64,000 nt of DNA, from contig JAUHYD010000002.1 of the NCBI GenBank assembly GCA_030426665.1, forward strand, positions 186,001-250,000, in the 5' to 3' direction. The stretch comes from Bacteroidia bacterium. Lineage in GTDB: Bacteria > Bacteroidota > Bacteroidia > Chitinophagales > Chitinophagaceae. This document shows positions 19,401 to 25,860 of this stretch, piece by piece. Numbering within the stretch: position 1 is the first letter of the stretch; each line of letters begins with the position of its first letter. The notes below the pieces were generated by a model, which did no database searches, was not told the DNA's origin, and saw only the letters and a program-made list of their open reading frames with translations. The translations under genes were made by a program, and so were the position numbers.

Positions 19401-20975
19401 GTGGGCTTGCCTTCCGTTTCGTGCCGTGATACAGCTTATCAAAGTATATATGTAAAGCCTCTTCCGGTAGTTACAATTAGTCCATCGTCGAGTTATAGTG
19501 TGTGTCCGGGAGATTCTGCCACTTTGACGGCATCGGGTGCGACAACTTATGTTTGGTCAAGTGCCTCACACCTTTCTGCTTCCACAGGGGCGTCTGTTAA
19601 GGTATCCCCACCTTCTACAGGTTTTTTACGTACGTATTCTGTTACAGGTACAATGGACGGCTGTTCTGCTGTTTCGCAAAACCCAGTCATGATATGGGGG
19701 CATCAGAAACCCAACCCATTTATTATTCCTCGGTCAGGCAGTCGCTTGTCATATTGTTTGGGAGACACTACGCAACTCGTGGGCGCTGGGGGATACGCCG
19801 GACAAATATATACTTGGTCGCCATCAACCGGGTTAAGTGCAACGACAAGCAATGGTACGAGTCCCGCGATATATTGTTACGCCACAGAAACTACAACTTA
19901 TACAATAACTTCTACACATCCTGACAACGGCTGTATAGGCTCTGGTAGTGGCACAATAGAAGTTTGGTCGTTGCCAACTACATCGGTGTCTTCTGATACT
20001 ACAAAGCTATGTAAGGGGCAAACAACCAATATTACAGCAACAGGAGCAGAAACCTACTCTTGGTTGCCTGCTGGAGGCTTAAGTGCTACTACTGGAGGAG
20101 TCGTTAATTGTGCTGCTAACGCAAGCACTACATATACCGTGACCGGCCACACTATTAATGGATGTACCACTACCGACACAATAGCAATATCCGCCGATTT
20201 TCTTAAAATGCCTGGTATTGTCGCTAATACAGGATGTGCCGGTCCGAACTCAGGTAGCATCGATTTGGCGCTATCAGGAGGGACGTTGCCCTACACCATT
20301 CTCTGGGACGATAATACCAATGCCGAGTTACGGCAAGGTTTGTCGAAAGGTGATTATTCCGTTGTTGTGACTGATGGTTTTAATTGCCAAATCTCAAAAG
20401 AGTTTACAATAGATTCTTTTGCTGAGATGTCTGCCCACTTTTTATGTGCCACTCGCGTTGTCTATCCGTCTTCAAACGTGCATTTTGTTAATCTCTCGTT
20501 CCCGACACCTTCGAGCTCAATATGGACATTCGGAGACCCTAATAATTCTACCAGTACAAAAGAAGACCCCGATTTTTACTTCCCGAGCGGTAGTGGCGAC
20601 TCCAGTCAATACACCGTTACCCTTATCGCTGCCAAAGGTGCTTGCCGGGATACTGTGGAGAAGACCATATGGGTGATACATCAAAGGCCCGGTGGAGCGG
20701 TTGCAGCTAATGCAACGGTAGATAATTTCTTACAGATGAATGCCTTCCCCAATCCAACGAATGGAGTGTTGTCTGTTGATATAAAGACTTTTGAGGTTGC
20801 TGCCGCAAAGCTGGAGTTATATGATATGGTGGGTAAGTTGCGGTACGAAGTTGGATTAAAAGAAGCTAGTGAATCGCACGCTGATCTTGATTTGTCGAAG
20901 CTTCCTAAGGGGTACTATCTCTTGAAAGGAATTGCGAAAGGGTATTCTGAGACGCTGAAAATAGTAGTCTATTAG
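13458..20975 (+). CDS. Giant T9SS-secreted protein: NHL beta-propeller plus 24 Cys-paired repeats
   Basis: A 2505-aa secreted protein. After a signal peptide (cleavage near GSSQT, residue ~26) come NHL-type propeller blades (residues ~30-370), recognised by repeats of AGNIYIxDxxNxRIRKV and GDGGPATDA. From residue ~372 to ~2250 there are 24 tandem ~76-residue repeats with a fixed pattern: TICSG near the start, ADSYxWxPATGLSATTG in the middle, TTTYTVTGTTxGC near the end; most repeats carry two or more Cys, suggesting intradomain disulfides. Next come a SprB-like segment (GSIDLALSGGTLPYTILW), a PKD-like domain, and a T9SS type A sorting domain (about 2430-2505; MNAFPNPTNG, LPKGYYLLKG). It should be moved across the outer membrane by T9SS and attached to the surface. 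The repeat family resembles bacterial Ig-like domains. It is the last gene of the 5458-20975 series. An adhesin or surface filament role is inference. Confidence 0.9.
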   Translation: MNIQSFFRGIFCLFIGVLLAASGSSQTVDMIVNIAGIPSYTGTYSGDGGPATAAVITPNDMCIDGAGNIYIVQRSQHRVRKISTDGTITRFAGTGTAGYNGDGIPATDAQLSYPRGIAADADGNIYITDASNGLVRKVNTLGIISTVAGDIAGGVASGDGGPATDAVFGEARSICVDGAGNIYFYCHNLSQIKKVATDGTITRFAGRAALIYGYCGDGGPASNACLNSPTALCSDAAGNIFIADGTNNRIRMVNTSGIITTIAGTGSSAGFNGDDIPATDARISNVGGLVADAAGDIYLSLGVHRRVRKIDMTTGLITTVIGNGSSGFDTEPVLATAAELYSPDAVALDPDGDLHVAESGTHRIMKMVPCTVPTVTVTGADTICSGTSTVFVASGADSYSWEPTLYLSTYTGSTVTFNYTGLSTRTYTITGTNEPGCTSTAIHTVESVLGPPYVNFNPSTTGVCLGSSVTFNAYSPDASLTYSWAPSGELSASTGTPVTCTPTATQTYTLTWTHAGCSGEVTRTITVSPVPAISVTADQDTLCSGGNTDMTVSGTGFSFFLWTPSDELSAASGTTVNATPTATTVYTVTGYGGPCPVSAYQQVTVRPEPTLTVIPTASTICFGSDADISVSGADTYIWEPATGLSATTGSTVNCSATSSTSYTVTGTDVHGCVGAGTQDITVGSVLSMTVTPVEDTLCVGNTTTMTASGGTGYTWAPATGLSATTGATVTCSVGTTTTYTLTGTTAGCVGEGFQTIFINSVVPTVTVIPTSATLCAGDNTDIAASGASTYVWTPASGLSETTGQIVNSSPTTTTTYTVTGTYRGCTNSAEQTITVNPLPVVTATAVDPTICTGNTTDINAAGADSYSWAPATGLSATTGASVTCSATATTTYTVTGATDGCNNVTTVTVSVNTTPTVTATPTSATICSGNTTTITATGADSYTWTPGTGLSATTGATVSSSALTTTTYTVTGTTLGCSASATQTISVNATPTVTATPTDGTICTGNNTDITALGATDYIWSPATGLSATTGSVVNADPLGTTTYTITGTSSGCAATTTQVISVNVTPTVTATVDNPTICSGENTNVNAFGADSYLWTPSAGLSATTGGIVSCTATGTTIYTVTGTSDGCSSTVAQMVSVNPVPAITIVPVSATICSEDNTDITASGADSYSWSPAAGLSVTTGSIVNTTVDNTTTYSVTGTTDGCSGIATQVIDVNPNPSISVSATSALICSGNSTDITATGADSYVWAPATDLSATTGSTVSFSGTTTTTYTVTGTTSGCDAITTITITVNPTPVVTITPVSSTMCSDDNTDISVSGADTYIWLPGTGLDNTTGSTVNCTVNSTTTYTVTGTAGSCSASATQVIAVNPTPTLTATSDASEICNGDNAYITLSGAATYEWSPAVGLSATTGSSAICSASVTTTYSITGSASGCSSSETITITVKPNPVVVVVPVSATICIGDNTNITASGADTYSWTPGTGLSSTTGATVTSSTTESTLYSVTGTTNGCSTTTDQLIVVTPVPTVTVTAAITAICAEGNTDITASGALSYSWSPSTGLNTTTGGIVNCTVNSNTTYTVTGTTDGCSAVAEQEITILPSPSITVNADASAFCSGENTNITASGADTYTWSPAIGLSATSGDAVVCSAGTTTTYTVTGTALGCTDSKTQTITVSVTPTLTVTSDKDTICRGGNTYMTVTGGAGFSSYAWNPSSELSSGTWHIVGCSPTVTSTYTVSSTVGVCTGTTTKTIYVANPVASFMSFPAEICLDDTVTIIADGGDSYVWDTPPGSYRSEDTLHVIGYSTGVRRIVATAIQEISTGNCYSEPDTVYVDVLPLPTISVTPSAHAFCRGGATSMTVTGAVDYFWAPAIGLSATTGAAVGCDPDISKTYTITGTDAFGCTNSAIQKIIVAPNPILSIVASKDTMCQGERSNFNAEFTGVIGVDQYLWIGSTSGLSWSLPQYARCTSNVSRTYTLVGTTIHTFVGLPSVSCRDTAYQSIYVKPLPVVTISPSSSYSVCPGDSATLTASGATTYVWSSASHLSASTGASVKVSPPSTGFLRTYSVTGTMDGCSAVSQNPVMIWGHQKPNPFIIPRSGSRLSYCLGDTTQLVGAGGYAGQIYTWSPSTGLSATTSNGTSPAIYCYATETTTYTITSTHPDNGCIGSGSGTIEVWSLPTTSVSSDTTKLCKGQTTNITATGAETYSWLPAGGLSATTGGVVNCAANASTTYTVTGHTINGCTTTDTIAISADFLKMPGIVANTGCAGPNSGSIDLALSGGTLPYTILWDDNTNAELRQGLSKGDYSVVVTDGFNCQISKEFTIDSFAEMSAHFLCATRVVYPSSNVHFVNLSFPTPSSSIWTFGDPNNSTSTKEDPDFYFPSGSGDSSQYTVTLIAAKGACRDTVEKTIWVIHQRPGGAVAANATVDNFLQMNAFPNPTNGVLSVDIKTFEVAAAKLELYDMVGKLRYEVGLKEASESHADLDLSKLPKGYYLLKGIAKGYSETLKIVVY
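14573..20205 (+). repeat. 24 tandem ~228-bp coding repeats (Ig-like, Cys-paired)
   Basis: The array codes for residues ~372-2250 of the giant protein. Units 4 to 17 are the most regular (75-78 residues each); units 1-3 and 18-23 are more divergent, some with insertions. Although the protein pattern is strongly conserved, the DNA of neighbouring units differs at many third codon positions, so this is not a recent DNA-level tandem expansion. Confidence 0.9.
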
Positions 20976-21190
20976 TAGGGTTTAGGTTGGGATCGTTTCC
21001 GGGACACAAGTTATGTGGGTCTTTCCTGAGTTTGGAGTGGCTCACGGCGTGTGTTTATAATTATGTTTTCTTTTTGACAGTCGTGATGTCGGCTAAAAGA
21101 TAGCTCTGATTTTTATTTGAGCGGCTACATTGTATCTTAGCAATCTTATTTTTCCCTTGTTGATGAAGTAGATAAACGAAATGTTGTTTT

Positions 21191-21709
21191 ATGACTTATG
21201 ATATTTACTGTTATAAATCGATGTCAAATCGTCCCGACCTTGCGGAAGCGGAAGAAGCCATTGCCTCTAAGGATGATCCGTCAACAATGCCGGGGACAGA
21301 TACTACCACAAAGCTGAATATTGCTAAAAGCCTGGTAAGCTTTAATCCTCGTCTGGAAAGTGTAGAGTTTGAGTTTGCGGAGATAGCTGATTTGATGGGG
21401 ATAACCGTTGAAGAGGCCCGGCAACAGTTTAACCATATCGAGTTTAATACTTTTCAGAGCGATTTGAATACCCAAATATCTATTTTTGACAATCTGGTTT
21501 GTGTATCGGTTCCGTACTACTATGTTGGGAAAGACGCCGTGCATCTATTCAAAAATCTAAACAAGTACCTGAAAATTATTGCAAATGTATCGGGGTATCA
21601 TGTCTACGACCCACAGACAGTGCAGGTCTTTGATCCTATGTCTGCAGATTTAGCAGGACTTAATGTTTATGTCAGAATTTCGGAGAAACATAAAGCAAAT
21701 AAGCTTTAG
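21191..21709 (+). CDS. Hypothetical protein, 172 aa, cytoplasmic
   Basis: I do not recognise a firm family. The protein has no signal peptide or membrane segment. It starts MTYDIYCYKS, then an acidic, Ala/Glu-rich stretch (about 18-36), then a folded-looking alpha/beta region with FNPRLESVEFEF, ISIFDNLVCVSVPYYY and HLFKNLNKYLKIIA. The opening MxYDIYxYK resembles several small proteins found beside polymorphic toxins or in immunity-like clusters, but no toxin gene is near, so this is only an impression. Its last four bases overlap the end of the convergent gene 21706-22380. The gap upstream (20976-21190) has no clear -7 box; TATCTTAG near 21130 is one base off the consensus. Confidence 0.7.
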   Translation: MTYDIYCYKSMSNRPDLAEAEEAIASKDDPSTMPGTDTTTKLNIAKSLVSFNPRLESVEFEFAEIADLMGITVEEARQQFNHIEFNTFQSDLNTQISIFDNLVCVSVPYYYVGKDAVHLFKNLNKYLKIIANVSGYHVYDPQTVQVFDPMSADLAGLNVYVRISEKHKANKL

Positions 21710-22380
21710 GAGTCTATCCTGCGATTGAGGTAGTCAATCATATCTTTGTTTTCCCAGACTTCGATATCGCTACCGTTTAGCGCAATTTCAAACATGACAG
21801 TTGCAAGTTGCATTGAGCGAATGCTTACGGTATCGCCAAATAGACGCATTAATGGGTAGAATGCTTTCATTAAACGATAGGATAAATTAGGCTCCTTCCT
21901 CGGTATGTCCGGATAGATATATGATGGTCGGAAGGTGTGAAATCTACTAAATTTCATTGCTGAGAGTTGGTTCTCCGCAGCGCCTTTGTCACGGGCAAAC
22001 ATCATCCTGCTTTTCTCGCTCCTATCGGCTCCGGCACCACTAAGCAGACAGAATACGACATTGGGATTTGTTTTTTGCACGGATTTCGCAAGATTAATCG
22101 GATAGTTGACCGTTATTTTTCGGAATTCGTCTGCCGGAACAGCCCCTGTGTAAACGCCTATACAAAAGAACACGATGTCCACGTGACCAAAATCGATTGG
22201 TTCCGTTTGGATAGTTTCGAAATTCCGTACCACAACCTCCCGTATTTTGGGACTTTTAGTTTCCGATGGTTTGCGCACCAGACTTGTAATTGTGTTTACT
22301 TCATCACTTTTCAGACATAAGTCCATTAAGTGGCTTCCTATCATGCCTGACGCCCCTGCAATAACTATGTTTTTCTTCAT
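21706..22380 (-). CDS. NAD(P)-binding atypical SDR/epimerase-like protein
   Basis: A 224-aa Rossmann-fold protein. The N-terminus has the dinucleotide-binding motif VIAGASGMIGSHL (residues ~5-17) after the first strand, then SLVRKP, a typical position for NADP-ribose phosphate contacts. It continues with VDIVFFCIGVYTG and FCLLSGAGADRSEKSRMMFARDKG, and RFHTFRPSYIYP. The SGAGAD...R..K pattern, rather than YxxxK, places it with the atypical SDRs related to HTATIP2/YwnB-type NAD(P)H-binding proteins. The size is normal for that group. It follows the TPR lipoprotein gene by 43 bases on the same strand and may be co-transcribed. The substrate is unknown; some members only sense the dinucleotide. 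Confidence 0.85.
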   Translation of the reverse strand: MKKNIVIAGASGMIGSHLMDLCLKSDEVNTITSLVRKPSETKSPKIREVVVRNFETIQTEPIDFGHVDIVFFCIGVYTGAVPADEFRKITVNYPINLAKSVQKTNPNVVFCLLSGAGADRSEKSRMMFARDKGAAENQLSAMKFSRFHTFRPSYIYPDIPRKEPNLSYRLMKAFYPLMRLFGDTVSIRSMQLATVMFEIALNGSDIEVWENKDMIDYLNRRIDS

Positions 22381-22423
22381 GCTTATGCTAAAAGTTGTTT
22401 CTTGACTTATGACGAAGGTAATG

Positions 22424-23269
22424 TTACTTACAATACTTGTCAGAGTAGGCCTGAGCTTGCGGGTTTTTTAGCTTGTAAGCGTACCTGAAGTCGCCACAGG
22501 CACTATCTTTTACCCCTTTGGTATAGTATAATACACCCCTGTATAAAAACGATTGCGTCCAGCGAGGGTCTATGTCAATAGCCGTTGAAAGGTCTGCAAT
22601 TGCGTCATTGTAATTTTTTAGCTCTTTGTATGCCATCGCTCTGTTTACATACCCCATGATGTATCTCGGAAATAGTTCAATTTGCTTTGAGAAGTCAGCA
22701 ACCGCACCATCGTAGTCACCTAACTGGTATTTGCAGGAGCCACGCATACTGTATGCCATATAAAAATCTGAGCGCACGTTGATTGCTGAGTCATAGTAAG
22801 GTAGTGCAGCACTAAAGTTGCCGTTACTTGTTTCTTTTCTGGCCTTTGAGAGTAGCGCCATATAGAAGTCCGGTTTTAGTGCAATGGCCTTGTTTAAATC
22901 TCTCATACTGTTTCTGGAGTCGCCAATAAGTTCTTCCAGGTTGGCCTTGTTGTAATAGCCAAGCGTAAAATCCGGGTTTATCTCCACCGCTTTGGAGTAA
23001 CAATACAATGCCGCCTGCATATCGCCTTGTAATTGATAGAGCCCACCCAACTGATAGTACGCATGCCAGTTGCTTGAATCTGCTTTAATACAGGACATGT
23101 AGGCTATCTCCGCACTATCCAGCTTGTCAACCAGCAGGTATTCGTTTCCTAAAATATAATTCTCAGATAATGCACCGATTCCGGTTTTTTTTTGAGGAGT
23201 ATCTCCGCAGGAGGAGAGCAAAAAAAGAACGATACTAAGCGTAACTGCAGAGAGCATGTTTTGTCGCAT
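22424..23269 (-). CDS. TPR-repeat lipoprotein
   Basis: A 281-aa protein with a lipoprotein signal (LFLLSSCGD, lipidated Cys near residue 21) and about six tetratricopeptide repeats from residue ~35 to ~260, visible as 34-residue units such as WHAYYQLGGLYQLQGDMQAA, YYNKANLEELIGDSRNSMRD and YVNRAMAYKELKNYNDAI. The last part contains two Cys (SACGDFRYAYKL and DKYC). It should sit on the periplasmic side of a membrane and act as a protein-protein scaffold; such proteins occur in many envelope complexes, so no specific function is assigned. Upstream (23383-23390) the minus strand has TAACTTTG, a plausible -7 box. Confidence 0.88.
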   Translation of the reverse strand: MRQNMLSAVTLSIVLFLLSSCGDTPQKKTGIGALSENYILGNEYLLVDKLDSAEIAYMSCIKADSSNWHAYYQLGGLYQLQGDMQAALYCYSKAVEINPDFTLGYYNKANLEELIGDSRNSMRDLNKAIALKPDFYMALLSKARKETSNGNFSAALPYYDSAINVRSDFYMAYSMRGSCKYQLGDYDGAVADFSKQIELFPRYIMGYVNRAMAYKELKNYNDAIADLSTAIDIDPRWTQSFLYRGVLYYTKGVKDSACGDFRYAYKLKNPQAQAYSDKYCK

Positions 23270-23483
23270 ACGAATGATTTTGTTGAAAATTAAGTCGAAC
23301 GGAACAATTATACAACTTTAGGTGGAATAGCGACAATACCTTTATAATTAGATGCTCCCGGTGGCTCAATGCACGAAAGTACCAAAGTTAAAGCTACAGA
23401 TTGGAAATGTAACTGTCTGTTATTAAAGCTGCTACAATTGATCTAAAGAAAAAAATCAACGACAAAGAGATTAGGGGAGTTTC

Positions 23484-23522
23484 TAAAAAAACGTGAGGCG
23501 ACAGTAGAAACCGTCGCCTCAC
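23484..23522 (-). terminator. Strong intrinsic terminator, minus strand
   Basis: Perfect 10-bp stem at 23493-23502 and 23513-23522, loop of 10 bases, and on the minus strand a following run of seven T (23485-23491). On the plus strand the following sequence is not T-rich, so it works in the minus direction only. Confidence 0.85.
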
Positions 23523-23544
23523 TTCACCTTATGAAAAATATACC
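23484..23544 (-). ncRNA. Candidate ~60-nt small RNA (or leader/attenuator of the TPR gene)
   Basis: A transcript predicted from the promoter at 23550-23579 would start near 23544 and meet, after only about 20 bases, a perfect 10-bp hairpin (GTGAGGCGAC/GTCGCCTCAC) followed by seven U. No start codon or gene lies between promoter and terminator. The unit therefore looks like a self-contained small RNA gene. The alternative is an attenuator in a long leader of the TPR lipoprotein gene, whose ATG is about 275 bases further on. Expression is not shown by sequence. Confidence 0.45.
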
Positions 23545-23549
23545 CACCA

Positions 23550-23579
23550 CAAATATAGTTAGTTATTGAAGAACGACAA
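23550..23579 (-). promoter_or_regulatory. Near-perfect Bacteroidota promoter, minus strand
   Basis: On the minus strand: TTG (23579-23577), a 19-base spacer, then TATATTTG (23557-23550). This matches TTG-N19-TAnnTTTG exactly and is the best promoter match I found in the window, although no gene follows directly. Confidence 0.75.
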
Positions 23580-24003
23580 TATTTTTCGACGTTTATTTTT
23601 AAATAAGTGGCGATATTAACAGGATTTTTACACGTGGCGAGGTCTATTTGTGACCTTGAATCCGAAATCCGGTACTTGTCTTGGTCAAATAATCATTTTT
23701 TTATACAAATGAACTGTGTGTCCCACGTCAAGTATTTATTTTCTACGTTCCTTTTTTTATTCATTTTCAACGAGAGAAAAAGTCCTGTTAGCTAGTTGTT
23801 TTGGCTCGAATCATAAAAGCATTGTATTGTGGATCAGGCCACTATCTATTATGTGAAGTGATTTTCTGGTGTTTTATTATTTGCTCTTTTTTGGTTTCAG
23901 GGCATATTTTTCATTCAGGCATAATTTTTGCCGTTATAAGGAAAAAATATAAATCACATTTAGAAACAAATGTGCCATTTACTTATAAACTAAAATCAAA
24001 AAA

Positions 24004-25575
24004 ATGAAGAAAAGAATTATTCTCTTACCGCTTGTTGCCATATTAGGGTTTGTCTTATTGTCTAGTTATAATGACGGTCCTAGTAAAACGATATATTACG
24101 ACGGTACCGGCTCTTCGGGTTCGGTGGGGTGCTCAACCGGTTCGGGCTGTCATGCTGCCTCTCCGGCAACTGACGTAACAGTTTCGTTACAGGTTATGAG
24201 CGGGACTATTCCTGTTACCGCATACATACCCGGTGCCACCTATACTGTAAAGATGGTTGCGACCTATACCGGTTCGTCCTCTACCCCCGTTTATTCTTTA
24301 TTCGGTTTTCAAATGTCTGCGATAAAGGCCGGGAGTGCCGCCGTGAGTGTAGGGTCGTGGGCTTCACCTCTTCCTCCGAAAACTCATACATGGGCTGCCA
24401 CAAGTGGCGTGAATATATTTGAGCACGATACTGCATTATTCGTCACAACCGGCTCGGGAGGGTCAGGCTCAACCTATGAAATGAGCGGATCGTGGACTGC
24501 ACCTGCGGCAGGGACAGGTAATGTAGCATTGAGCAGTATTGTGAACCTGATCAATGGCACTGTGATAAGTCCAAGTGTTACTGATAAATGGAAGACAGCA
24601 TCTGTTACTCTTACGGAAATCCTGTCGCCTGTGAGTGCTATTGCCGGTGGCTTGACCGTATGTGCGGGAGATACTACCATGCTTGGTTGCACGCCGGCAG
24701 GAGGTACATGGTCCAGCTCTACGCCTGCAGTAGGTACAATCAGCACTTCCGGCGTTGTAACCGGATTGATGCCGGGGACAACGTCAATTATGTACGCAAC
24801 CACCAGTTCCGGTATTGCGACAGCGGTGGTAACTGTTGTTGCTGCTCCTTCCGCTATTACAGGAACGGCAAGTGCCTGCATCGGAACATCGACATTACTT
24901 AGTTGTGCTACTGCCGGAGGTACCTGGAGCAGCGGTGATCCATCAATAGCTACTGTTGGAATGGCGACCGGAACAGTTACAGGTGTTTCATCAGGTATTG
25001 TTCCGATATCGTATACCAATTCTGCAGGTTGCAGTAGTACCGTAATGGTTACAATAAATGCCTCAGGTGCAGCGCCTATTGCAGGTACTGATACAGTTTG
25101 TGTCGGGTCAACAATTGCACTAACTAACCTCACACCAGGTGGAACATGGGCAAGTAGTTTGCCGTCAAGCGCAACAATCAGTACAACCGGGATGGTGACA
25201 GGAGTTGCTGTAGGGACAACAGTAATATCATATACGGCGACTAACTCATGTGGTACTGCAACAACAACCAAGACGGTGACTGTGATGCCTGCGGGAAGTT
25301 GCACATCGGGTATTACTCCGACACGCCATGCCGCAAATCCCGAGCTGAAACTAATGCCAAACCCGAATCACGGATCTTTTTCATTGCAAATAGTGAGCGA
25401 AATAAAGGAGCAAGCTACAGTGACTATCTATGATTTATCCGGCAAGACGGTGAAAACGTTTGTTGCAACTACAAACACATCTATTGATGTGGATATACCG
25501 CACATAGGAGGTATGTACTTTGTGTCTGTTGTCACGCAGCAGGGTAACTACCAAACAAAGGTTGTGGTGCAGTAA
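24004..25575 (+). CDS. T9SS-secreted protein with reeler/choice-anchor-like N-domain and BIG2-like repeats
   Basis: A 523-aa protein. After a signal peptide (MKKRIILLPLVAILGFVLLS) comes a domain of about 190 residues that looks like the choice-of-anchor/reeler type seen in Bacteroidota, with the motif VGCSTGSGCHAA near residues 38-50 (Cys, five residues, Cys-His) where relatives often show CxxCH. Three Ig-like BIG2-type repeats follow (about 215-430), each with a Cys near the start and a GGTWSS motif, the same family as the 27 repeats of the 2701-aa protein. The last ~75 residues are a T9SS type A sorting domain (LKLMPNPNHGSFSLQI, then IYDLSGK and GGMYFVSVV). The product should be exported through T9SS and held on the surface. 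The gene is monocistronic: a long gap precedes it and a hairpin terminator follows. Confidence 0.85.
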   Translation: MKKRIILLPLVAILGFVLLSSYNDGPSKTIYYDGTGSSGSVGCSTGSGCHAASPATDVTVSLQVMSGTIPVTAYIPGATYTVKMVATYTGSSSTPVYSLFGFQMSAIKAGSAAVSVGSWASPLPPKTHTWAATSGVNIFEHDTALFVTTGSGGSGSTYEMSGSWTAPAAGTGNVALSSIVNLINGTVISPSVTDKWKTASVTLTEILSPVSAIAGGLTVCAGDTTMLGCTPAGGTWSSSTPAVGTISTSGVVTGLMPGTTSIMYATTSSGIATAVVTVVAAPSAITGTASACIGTSTLLSCATAGGTWSSGDPSIATVGMATGTVTGVSSGIVPISYTNSAGCSSTVMVTINASGAAPIAGTDTVCVGSTIALTNLTPGGTWASSLPSSATISTTGMVTGVAVGTTVISYTATNSCGTATTTKTVTVMPAGSCTSGITPTRHAANPELKLMPNPNHGSFSLQIVSEIKEQATVTIYDLSGKTVKTFVATTNTSIDVDIPHIGGMYFVSVVTQQGNYQTKVVVQ

Positions 25576-25600
25576 GCTAGTATAGTTAATTGCTTTTAAT

Positions 25601-25655
25601 ACAGTCCGGAGAAAGTAGGGTATGCGTCCCTCTTTTTTCGGACTGTTAGTTTTAG
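25601..25655 (+). terminator. Long hairpin terminator after the T9SS protein gene
   Basis: An 8-bp outer stem (ACAGTCCG at 25601-25608 with CGGACTGT at 25639-25646) encloses a purine-rich arm and a CCCTCTTTTTTC arm that can extend the pairing; TTAGTTTT follows. It lies 26 bases after the stop codon. Confidence 0.7.
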
Positions 25656-25819
25656 TGAACAGGAATTGGTAGGCTGTCCAATTAATTGCATTATATTTTC
25701 AACGTTTTTCAGCAGAATTTTTTCTGCAGAGTCGTGTTTTTATAGTCAATTTATCTATGGTAAGTAGGGTAGGAAATTTATTTGTTGTATCTTATAAGGT
25801 GTTAACTGTGTTGGCAATA

Positions 25820-25827
25820 CATTTGTA
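25820..25827 (+). promoter_or_regulatory. Possible -7 box of the ABC exporter operon
   Basis: TACATTTG fits TAnnTTTG and lies 33 bases before the ATG at 25861. No TTG sits at the usual upstream distance, so the call rests on the -7 box alone. Confidence 0.4.
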
Positions 25828-25860
25828 ACACTATTCATTATTATATTTTGAAAAAGTCGA

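Larger units (their letters stand above)
23270..24003. other. Long non-coding stretch between TPR lipoprotein and T9SS protein genes
   Basis: A 734-base gap without a convincing gene. Two short plus-strand frames (23607-23795 and 23801-24007) look like chance in AT-rich DNA. It holds the promoter-terminator pair at 23484-23579 (minus strand), a possible -7 box for the TPR gene at 23383-23390, and a 7-bp hairpin (CACATTT/AAATGTG, 23955-23974) about 30 bases before the ATG at 24004, probably in that gene's leader. I found no TAnnTTTG box for the 24004 gene. Confidence 0.6.

Noticed and set aside
14573-20205. A CRISPR-like array, because of regular ~228-base repeats.
   Set aside because: The repeats are coding, long and diverged in DNA; there are no identical short repeats with unique spacers and no cas genes.
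23607-24007. Two short plus-strand frames (23607-23795 and 23801-24007) in the long gap.
   Set aside because: They are AT-rich, hydrophobic and without recognisable pattern; the second overlaps the true start at 24004. No promoter or conserved motif supports them.
24474-25304. A 276-codon open frame on the minus strand inside the 523-aa T9SS protein gene.
   Set aside because: It is antisense to the Ig repeats, with a monotonous Pro/Val/Thr composition that mirrors the repeat codons. Similar antisense frames occur all along the repeat arrays (for example 39828-40292 and 41802-42386), so it is a shadow.
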